From DASVHS01 sp038244815 (GTDB taxonomy: Bacteria; Acidobacteriota; Thermoanaerobaculia; Gp7-AA8), in NCBI GenBank assembly GCA_038244815.1, contig JBBRTB010000006.1, positions 62,001 to 126,000 on the forward strand: a stretch of 64,000 nt of DNA, read 5' to 3'. The position numbers were made by a program, and so were the translations under genes. Below are positions 58,387 to 64,000 of this stretch, in pieces; the stretch's first letter is position 1, and every line of letters starts with the position of its first letter. Below the pieces are notes generated by a model, which was given only the letters and a program-made list of their open reading frames with translations, was not told the origin of the DNA and made no database searches.

Positions 58387-60204
58387 GTGGCGGTGCTCGA
58401 TGTCCTGCGCAAGACCTGGGGCTACTCGTCCCTCCGCCCGCTCCAGGAACGGGCCATCGAGGCCGTTCTGGCGCGCCGCGACTCGCTCGTGGTCATGCCG
58501 ACGGGCGGCGGGAAGTCGCTCTGCTACCAGCTTCCGCCACTACTGACGGGAGAGTTGACCGTGGTGGTCTCGCCGCTGATCTCGCTCATGAAAGACCAGG
58601 TCGACTCGCTGCGCGACCTCGGCGTCGACGCCCATCACGTCAACAGCACGACCATGGCTGAGGAGAAACGCGAGCTCGTACGGATGGCGCGGGCCAAACA
58701 GTTGCGGCTGCTGTTCGTGTCGCCGGAGCGCCTGGCCGTCGACCGCTTCCAGGAGTTTCTCGAGTCGCTCGACGTGCGCACGTTCGCCATCGACGAGGCG
58801 CATTGCATCAGCCACTGGGGCCACGACTTCCGTCCCGAGTACCGCCAGATCGGTGAGCTCCGCGACCGATTTCCGGACGCGGCGCTGCACGCCTACACGG
58901 CCACGGCGACCGAGAGCGTGCGGCGCGACATCGCCTCGCAGCTCCGCCTGAAAGATCCCGAGTTGCTCGTGGGGAGCTTCGATCGATCGAACCTGTCGTA
59001 CCGCGTGCTGCCCCGCGTCGAGCCGCTCAAGCAGGTGCTGGAGACGATCGAGCGCCACGACGGCGAGGCCGGCATCATCTACAGCATCCGCAAGAAGGAC
59101 GTCGATGAGATGACCGCCTCGCTGCGCAAGCGCGGCATCGACGCCCGTCCGTACCACGCCGGTCTGTCACGCCAGGAGCGAACGGACACGCAGGAGGCCT
59201 TTGCCAGCGAGCAGTGCAACCTCGTCGTGGCCACGGTGGCGTTCGGGATGGGCATCGACCGCTCGAACATCCGCTTCGTGCTCCATACCGGTCTGCCGAA
59301 GTCGATCGAGCACTATCAGCAGGAGACGGGACGCGCCGGCCGCGACGGACTGGAAGCCGATTGCGTGCTGCTCTACTCGGCCGCCGATGTGCTGCTGTGG
59401 CGTTCCATCGTGCAGCGCTCCGCCGAAGAGGGTGGGGCGGGCGCCGACTACGTGCGTGCTTCGCTCAGGCACATCGACGACATCGACCGCTACGCGCGCG
59501 GCGCGGTCTGCCGTCATCGCGCGCTGGTCAGCTACTTCGGCGAGGACTACACGAGTCCGAACTGCAACGCCTGCGATCTCTGTCTCGGCGACGTCGAGGT
59601 CGTTGCCGACGCTACCGTGATCGCGCAGAAGATCCTCTCCTGCGTCGTGCGCGTCGATCAGCGGTTCGGCGCAGGGCACGTCATCGCCGTCCTGCGCGGC
59701 GAGAAGACGGAACGGCTGCTGTCGCTCGGCCACGATCGCCTGAGCACGTACGGGCTGCTGGCCGGGCATCCGCAGACGGAGTTGCGCGACTGGATCTACC
59801 AGCTCATCGGTCACGGCTTTCTGGCGCAGGAAGGCGACCAGTATCCAATCCTGCGGCTGACCGCGTCGTCCCGCCGGGTGTTGCGCGGCGAAGAGAACGT
59901 TCGCCTCGTGCAGATTGCGCGCAAGGAGCGGAGGAAGAAATCGAAGGTGGAGGCGCAGTCGTGGGAAGGCGTCGACGAGAGTCTCTTCGACGAGCTGCGG
60001 AAGTTCCGCCGCGAGCTGGCGGCCTCACGCGGTGTCCCGCCCTACATCATCCTCGGCGACCGCTCCTTGCGCGAAGTGGCGCGCGTGCGGCCGCAGACTC
60101 TGACCGAGCTGCGCGACGTCTACGGCATCGGCGACAAGAAGCTCGCCGACCTCGGCCCGCTGATTCTGTCGGTCGTGTCGTCGCACTCACTCGCCGAGAA
60201 ATGA
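58387..60204 (+). CDS. recQ: ATP-dependent DNA helicase RecQ
   Basis: A 605-residue full-length RecQ, a 3'-5' helicase for recombination and replication repair. Motif 0 includes LRPLQERAIEAVL, Walker A is PTGGGKS near residue 38, the DEAH-type box IDEAHCISHWGHDFRPEY has Asp136, and motif VI is QETGRAGRDG. The RQC zinc site has its four cysteines in VCRHRALVSYFG...SPNCNACDLC, followed by the winged helix, and the HRDC domain closes the protein (about 530-605; LFDELRKFRRELA ... VYGIGDKKLADLG). The GTG at 58387 is chosen because a -10 box precedes it; codons upstream to 58348 are repeat sequence. The 3' end overlaps a convergent hydrolase gene by 18 bases. Confidence 0.95.
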   Translation: MAVLDVLRKTWGYSSLRPLQERAIEAVLARRDSLVVMPTGGGKSLCYQLPPLLTGELTVVVSPLISLMKDQVDSLRDLGVDAHHVNSTTMAEEKRELVRMARAKQLRLLFVSPERLAVDRFQEFLESLDVRTFAIDEAHCISHWGHDFRPEYRQIGELRDRFPDAALHAYTATATESVRRDIASQLRLKDPELLVGSFDRSNLSYRVLPRVEPLKQVLETIERHDGEAGIIYSIRKKDVDEMTASLRKRGIDARPYHAGLSRQERTDTQEAFASEQCNLVVATVAFGMGIDRSNIRFVLHTGLPKSIEHYQQETGRAGRDGLEADCVLLYSAADVLLWRSIVQRSAEEGGAGADYVRASLRHIDDIDRYARGAVCRHRALVSYFGEDYTSPNCNACDLCLGDVEVVADATVIAQKILSCVVRVDQRFGAGHVIAVLRGEKTERLLSLGHDRLSTYGLLAGHPQTELRDWIYQLIGHGFLAQEGDQYPILRLTASSRRVLRGEENVRLVQIARKERRKKSKVEAQSWEGVDESLFDELRKFRRELAASRGVPPYIILGDRSLREVARVRPQTLTELRDVYGIGDKKLADLGPLILSVVSSHSLAEK

Positions 60205-60945
60205 GAGCACGATCGGATTCACCCACTCCGGCCGCGTGAGGAACGTGCCATGTGACGTCCCCGGCAGGATGCACAGCCGGGCGTTGGGGATGGCCCGGAA
60301 AAGCGCGATGGTGTGATCGAGCAGGATGGCGTCGTGGTCGCCGGCCATGACCATCACCGGCTTCCCGATGCCGCCGAGGAGAGCCAGCGAGAGCTCCTTC
60401 GGGCCCGGCGAGGTGAGCCACATCCGCGTGATCTTCGCGTCGAACGGTTTCGATTTATCGGGCTTGTCCAGAGCGGCGCGCATCTCTTCGAGATCTTTCG
60501 CCGGCAGCCCCTCCGGCGCGAAGTTCGCGCCGCTGACGACGATGCGGCGCACGAGCTCCGGATGACGGATGGCCAGGATCAGGGCGATGTTGCCGCCGTC
60601 GCTCCATCCGATGACGTCGGCGTCGCGCAGGTTCAACTGCTCGAGCAGCGCGGCGGTGTCGTCCGCCATCCCGCCGTAGGTGAGCGGTCCCGGAGCGTCG
60701 GACGTATGGCCCTGGCCGGTCTGTTCGGGCCCGATGATCTGGCGGGTCTTCGCGAACTCGTCGATCTGTTTCGCGAACGAGCCGCGGAACGAGTTGCCGC
60801 CGCCGTGCAGCATGACCAGCGGCCGGCCGTGGCCGAGGCGCTCGTAGTCCATGCGATGTCCGTTGACCTCGGCCCACCGGCCGGACTCCTGGGCCTGCAA
60901 GGGAAGTGCGGCGAGAAGCAAGAGCATGGGGATGAGCGGCCTCAT
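60187..60945 (-). CDS. Exported alpha/beta hydrolase
   Basis: A 252-residue hydrolase with a signal peptide (1-20, ending LQAQ). HGGGNSFRG forms the oxyanion region, the nucleophile Ser is in GWSDGGNIA, the acid is in AGDHDAIL and the His in PGTSHGTF. The fold and order match the large esterase/haloperoxidase-like family; the substrate is open. The ATG overlaps the stop of the LD-carboxypeptidase gene (ATGA), so the two are coupled and likely act together in the envelope. The tail overlaps recQ by 18 bases. Confidence 0.88.
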   Translation of the reverse strand: MRPLIPMLLLLAALPLQAQESGRWAEVNGHRMDYERLGHGRPLVMLHGGGNSFRGSFAKQIDEFAKTRQIIGPEQTGQGHTSDAPGPLTYGGMADDTAALLEQLNLRDADVIGWSDGGNIALILAIRHPELVRRIVVSGANFAPEGLPAKDLEEMRAALDKPDKSKPFDAKITRMWLTSPGPKELSLALLGGIGKPVMVMAGDHDAILLDHTIALFRAIPNARLCILPGTSHGTFLTRPEWVNPIVLSFLGE

Positions 60946-61979
60946 ACGACCGCGCTCTCGTCGATGGTCAGCGTTCCGGCGTCGCCGTCCAGTGTGGCCA
61001 GGACGCCGATGGGCATGGTGAGCTTCTCGTCGATGTGGCCGAACGACAGCCCGGAGATGGCCGGCGCACGCAGCGAACCGAAGCGGTCGCGCAGGATGTC
61101 TTCGAGACTGAACGTCGGGCCCTTGTAGTCGCACTGGCTGCAGCGTCCGAAGACCACTCCGGCCACGCGATCGAATTTTCCAGCCAGGGCGAGTTGCGAC
61201 AGCATGCGATCGATCCGGTACAGCTCTTCACGCACGTCCTCGAGAAAAAAGATCGCGCCGGCCGTGTCCACCTCGTACGGCGTGCCCATGAGTGTGGTGA
61301 TCATGGTCAGGTTGCCGCCCACGAGGCGGCCGGTGGCCTTGCCCGGCGCGAGTCTGATCACGCGGTTGGTGCGGTCGAGGAGCTCGTTCGGTTTCTTTTG
61401 CGGCGGCTCGAGCAGTCCCACCGGCTCGGCCGTCATGACCACCTTGCGGAAATTCGCGAGCGTGTAAGGGTCGAAGTTCGACGCGCCGACAGGGCCATGG
61501 AATGTCACCATGCGCGCGCGCTGGTAAATCGGATTGAGCAGCGCGGTGATGTCGCTGTAGCCGATGATGACCTTGGGATTGCGGGCCATGAGGTCGTAGT
61601 CGAGATAGGGAAGCACGCGCGGTGAGCCCCAGCCGCCGGTATAGCAGACCACTCCGGCCACCGAGTCGTCGGCGAACATGCCATTGATGTCGGCGGCGCG
61701 GTCGCGATCGTGACCGGCGAAGTATCCCCAGCGATCGTACGCATGTTGACCAATCTTCACCTTGAAGCCGATGGCCTGCAGCTGGTCGCGCGCAAACGAG
61801 ATCTCGTCGTTGGCCATGGCCGCCGTGGCCGGGAGCACCAGACCGACCGTGTCACCGGCTGACAGCCGTTTCGGTTTAGCCGGCGCGGTAGCTGGAAGAG
61901 AGGATGCCGATTGCGGAAGGATGGCCGTGGCGGTGGCGGCGAGCGAGAGGACGCGGGCGAAATCGCGGCGATTCAGCAT
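60942..61979 (-). CDS. LD-carboxypeptidase, family S66
   Basis: A 345-residue enzyme of the LdcA/MccF type, which removes the terminal D-alanine from murein tetrapeptides or hydrolyses related peptide-nucleotides. The nucleophile Ser142 is in IIGYSDITALL, with the Glu in FLEDVREELYRIDRM and the His in GLSFGHIDEK. The N-terminus (NRRDFARVLSLAATATA) is a twin-arginine-type signal, which would send a folded enzyme to the periplasm. ATG at 61979 or 61988. It shares an operon with the hydrolase downstream. Confidence 0.92.
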   Translation of the reverse strand: MLNRRDFARVLSLAATATAILPQSASSLPATAPAKPKRLSAGDTVGLVLPATAAMANDEISFARDQLQAIGFKVKIGQHAYDRWGYFAGHDRDRAADINGMFADDSVAGVVCYTGGWGSPRVLPYLDYDLMARNPKVIIGYSDITALLNPIYQRARMVTFHGPVGASNFDPYTLANFRKVVMTAEPVGLLEPPQKKPNELLDRTNRVIRLAPGKATGRLVGGNLTMITTLMGTPYEVDTAGAIFFLEDVREELYRIDRMLSQLALAGKFDRVAGVVFGRCSQCDYKGPTFSLEDILRDRFGSLRAPAISGLSFGHIDEKLTMPIGVLATLDGDAGTLTIDESAVV

Positions 61980-61998
61980 GCCGTGCATTCTCGCAGAT

Positions 61999-62028
61999 CG
62001 AGGACAGGCAGGTGGCTGCCTGTCCTCG
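61999..62028 (-). terminator. Hairpin after the DUF5666-like lipoprotein gene
   Basis: CGAGGACAGGCAG and CTGCCTGTCCTCG form a perfect 13-bp stem with a GTGG loop, between two reverse-strand genes. It has no T tract, so it may attenuate rather than terminate. Confidence 0.6.
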
Positions 62029-62049
62029 ACGGGAATGCCTGTTCGCCGG

Positions 62050-63048
62050 CTACTGCCGTACGTCGCGCACCAGGTTGATGCGCTGCGCGAAGTAGCTGGA
62101 GTTGTTGGAACCGCTGTTCGAGACCTGCACGTCGATCACGTCGCCGCGCTCGAGACCGGAGATCGGATAGGCCTGGCCCTGCACGTCGATCGTCGTATTG
62201 GGGTCGTACGAGATCACGATCGTGCCGACGTTCCCGGTGTTGCGATCGAAGCCCGTGTAGCTGACGCCCTGGAGCTGGATGGTGTGGTTCGACGTGTTCA
62301 CGGACTGGACCGTGCCGCGGATCGTCGACCCGCTGGTCTGTCCATACGTTCCGTTGCCGCTGATACTGCGGGTCACCGTGATGTCCTGGGCCTGATAGCG
62401 GTTGGTTCCCAGGTTGGCGCTGGTGCGCACGTCGATCTGGTCGCCCACTTCGAGTCTCGAGGGTGGATAGGTGGTGCCGTTGTTATAGAGCGGCGTATTG
62501 GCGTCGTACTGGATTGTCGAGTAGGCACCGGATCCGGTGTCCAACGAGATCGTTCGCCGGTAGGTGTCGACCGAGCGCACCGTCCCGCGAACGACCGATG
62601 CGTAGGCACCGTTGTTCGGGTACGTGTTGTTCGGCGTATTGGGGTACGAGCCGCCGTTGTTGCGGACGTCGGACAGCACGGACATCGAGTTCGCATGGAG
62701 ACGATTGCCGGACTGGTCGACTTGGACGGCGACCTGGTCGCCGCGCTCGAGGTCGGCAGGTGTGTAGCTGCGTCCCTGATAGTCGACCGGCGTGCGGTTG
62801 TCAAAATAGACGCGCACGGCGTTGCCGCTGTTGGACAGCATCGAGCCGTTGTAGTTGCTGACGTTGATCAGATAGATCGAGCTGCTGTTGAGGTCGACGG
62901 AATCGACCGTTCCGCGGATCTCCGCGTTGGACGCCGTGGTGCCGTTGTTCCCGCCGTAGATATCACCGAGAGGATTCGATGAGCCGCAAGCGGCCAGGAA
63001 CAGCAGAGCAATGGCTGCTGCTGAATAGAGTTTGAGTTTGCTGTTCAT
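62050..63048 (-). CDS. Lipoprotein with three DUF5666-like repeats
   Basis: A 332-residue protein with a lipoprotein signal (lipobox FLAAC near residue 21). Three homologous beta units of about 80 residues start near 43 (AEIRGTVDSVDLNSSSIYLI), 152 (SVVRGTVRSVDTYRRTISLD) and 245 (STIRGTVQSVNTSNHTIQLQ); each ends with a LERGDQVAVQV-like strand (LEVGDQIDVRT, LERGDVIDVQV). This is the plan of DUF5666 small barrels. Asn/Gly/Tyr-rich linkers separate them. The role is unknown; envelope localisation is clear. GGGAGAA precedes the ATG. Confidence 0.85.
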   Translation of the reverse strand: MNSKLKLYSAAAIALLFLAACGSSNPLGDIYGGNNGTTASNAEIRGTVDSVDLNSSSIYLINVSNYNGSMLSNSGNAVRVYFDNRTPVDYQGRSYTPADLERGDQVAVQVDQSGNRLHANSMSVLSDVRNNGGSYPNTPNNTYPNNGAYASVVRGTVRSVDTYRRTISLDTGSGAYSTIQYDANTPLYNNGTTYPPSRLEVGDQIDVRTSANLGTNRYQAQDITVTRSISGNGTYGQTSGSTIRGTVQSVNTSNHTIQLQGVSYTGFDRNTGNVGTIVISYDPNTTIDVQGQAYPISGLERGDVIDVQVSNSGSNNSSYFAQRINLVRDVRQ

Positions 63049-63097
63049 GTTGTTCTCCCAGTGGAGACAACAGAGCAGAAACCGTGCCTCTATGCAC

Positions 63098-63120
63098 GGG
63101 CCTCGGGCCTCGGGCCTCGC
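63098..63120. repeat. GAGGCCC-type heptamer repeat
   Basis: Three GGGCCTC units lie between the two reverse-strand genes, ten bases from the stop codon at 63130. A small hairpin (CCGTGC / GCACGG, about 63082-63099) adjoins. Confidence 0.75.
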
Positions 63121-63129
63121 GCCTCCGCG

Positions 63130-63747
63130 CTATTTCGACCAGGCGTCCTGCAGCTTGCTGTCGTTCAGGACGTTGGCGAACGCTTCCTTGAGCGCGTCGC
63201 TCAGCACCTCGTTGATGTTCTGCTCGCTGTGGGCGCGCCCGTAGCGATGAGCGCTGCCGCTGTCGGCGCCTTCGGCGAGCGTTCTGCCGCCCGAACTCTT
63301 CAGGATGTAGCCGAGCTTCACCTCGGTCGAGTAGACCGATCCGAGCGCCTTGTTGCTCTCGTCGATGTAGAAACGGGTGACGGTGATCACCAGGACGCGG
63401 TCCTTTCCGCTCTTCAGTCCCCAGTCCTTGGCCACGCTTTCCACCGTGTCCTTCACGTACGCCTTCACGTCGTTCGAGGACTTGATCGGGAACTTCTTGT
63501 CATCGCCGCCAGTACCCTGACCGATGACCATGGCCTCACCGCCGCGCTTGTCCTCGACGCGGATGTCGACGGACTTGTCCATCATGGACGGCGGAAGGTT
63601 CGCCGAGCTCGTGTTTACGCCTTCCTGAGGCTTGAATTTCAGGTCGATGACCAGCTCCTTCGGCGTTGCTCCGCGCGCAAAAACGGCGGCAGCAGAGAGG
63701 CTGAACATCAAAGCGAGGAGAGACGATCTCATTCGGGTTGTGGACAT
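63130..63747 (-). CDS. Exported protein of unknown function (possible YajG-like)
   Basis: A 205-residue protein with a signal peptide (1-24, ending FAR). The mature chain alternates beta strands and helices (ELVIDLKFKPQEG, VDIRVEDKRGG, VLVITVTRFYIDES, STEVKLGYILKSSGGRTLAEG, and a final helix NEVLSDALKEAFANVL). The order and the DALKEAF-type last helix resemble periplasmic lipoproteins such as YajG or LptE-like assembly factors, but there is no lipobox. AGGAGG precedes the ATG. It shares strand with the DUF5666-like gene across a repeat. Confidence 0.68.
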   Translation of the reverse strand: MSTTRMRSSLLALMFSLSAAAVFARGATPKELVIDLKFKPQEGVNTSSANLPPSMMDKSVDIRVEDKRGGEAMVIGQGTGGDDKKFPIKSSNDVKAYVKDTVESVAKDWGLKSGKDRVLVITVTRFYIDESNKALGSVYSTEVKLGYILKSSGGRTLAEGADSGSAHRYGRAHSEQNINEVLSDALKEAFANVLNDSKLQDAWSK

Positions 63748-63782
63748 GGTTCCTCCTGATTGTGCGATGGAGCTAAGCTACC

Positions 63783-64000
63783 ATGACGCCGCGTATGTTT
63801 ACAGGAGGCATCCCCCAGCACCCCGTCAAGACCACCGACGCCCCATTTGCGTCCCTCGGACTGAGCCAGCCGATCCTCCAGATTCTCCGGGAAATCGGCT
63901 TCGCCAACCCGACGCCGATCCAGGCGGCGGTCATCCCTCTGGCGCTCGCGGGCCGCGACATCATCGGTCTGGCCCAGACCGGCAGCGGCAAGACCGCGGC
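63783..64000 (+). CDS. DEAD-box RNA helicase, N-terminal part (3' end outside window)
   Basis: The first 72 codons of a DEAD-box helicase. The Q motif (FASLGLSQPILQILREIGFANPTPIQ) and Walker A (GLAQTGSGKTAA) are present; the rest lies beyond the window. Such proteins remodel structured RNA in ribosome assembly or cold adaptation. The start is either ATG at 63783 or at 63795; a TAAGCT sequence (63774-63779) just upstream may be a -10 box but lies only three bases from the first ATG. Confidence 0.92.
   Translation, partial: MTPRMFTGGIPQHPVKTTDAPFASLGLSQPILQILREIGFANPTPIQAAVIPLALAGRDIIGLAQTGSGKTA

Overview
This is a GC-rich (by eye about 65% G+C), gene-dense bacterial chromosome segment with no rRNA, tRNA, prophage or CRISPR array that I can see. 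The family content fits an Acidobacteriota-type soil or sediment bacterium: a Ser/Thr kinase fused to SUMF1 and hydrolase modules, a DUF5916 outer-membrane protein, S10 and DUF885 peptidases, a DUF4953/DUF5117-type metalloprotease, a secreted nine-haem cytochrome, and many secreted proteins with Sec or lipoprotein signals. That placement is an inference from gene content only. The window starts inside a sensor histidine kinase gene and ends inside a DEAD-box helicase gene.

Layout. 1-12.3 kb: histidine kinase end, serine hydrolase/aspartyl protease fusion, DUF885 peptidase, XRE-cupin regulator divergent from a DUF378 gene, SDR/DUF2867, ABC-F ATPase, coiled-coil membrane protein, lipoprotein esterase, S10 carboxypeptidase. 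12.3-23.4 kb: PilZ-like protein, coupled alkylation repair pair (AlkA, Ogt), ankyrin protein, kinase fusion, LCAT-like hydrolase with a membrane partner, DUF5916 protein. 23.4-29.2 kb: surface-glycan island (two DegT-fold proteins including a WecE homologue, sulfotransferase, GT2 glycosyltransferase, polytopic membrane protein, a WbqC remnant). 29.3-35.3 kb: two large secreted proteins, one with an IPTL-CTERM-like tail, and glycerol kinase. 35.3-40.7 kb: decayed accessory region with remnants of VapC, IS3 transposase, DUF429, DUF4357 and a REP-interrupted gene, then a Panacea antitoxin-like gene, a convergent possible toxin and an HsdR that has lost its nuclease/helicase core. 40.7-50.2 kb: DUF2207 protein, a three-gene coupled operon that includes a 55-residue membrane protein, a response regulator, a SUMF1 protein, alcohol dehydrogenase, acyl-CoA dehydrogenase, DUF1579-HugZ pair. 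50.2-64 kb: multihaem cytochrome, small basic protein, cold-shock protein, RRM protein pair, NarL regulator, metalloprotease, RecQ, LD-carboxypeptidase/hydrolase pair, DUF5666-like lipoprotein, helicase start.

Two window-wide signals stand out. First, at least ten genes have a TANNNT box placed 6-8 bases before the start codon (ATG, GTG or TTG) and no Shine-Dalgarno sequence, which predicts leaderless transcription; other genes, often inside operons, have clear Shine-Dalgarno sequences or 4-base stop/start overlaps. Second, several dispersed repeat families (a REP with CATTCCGAG and GAGGAATCTGGGCGG ends, often as inverted pairs; GAGGCCC heptamers; a GGGGTCAGAGC palindromic element) sit beside stop codons, inside reading frames and in pseudogenes, and appear to have reshaped several genes.
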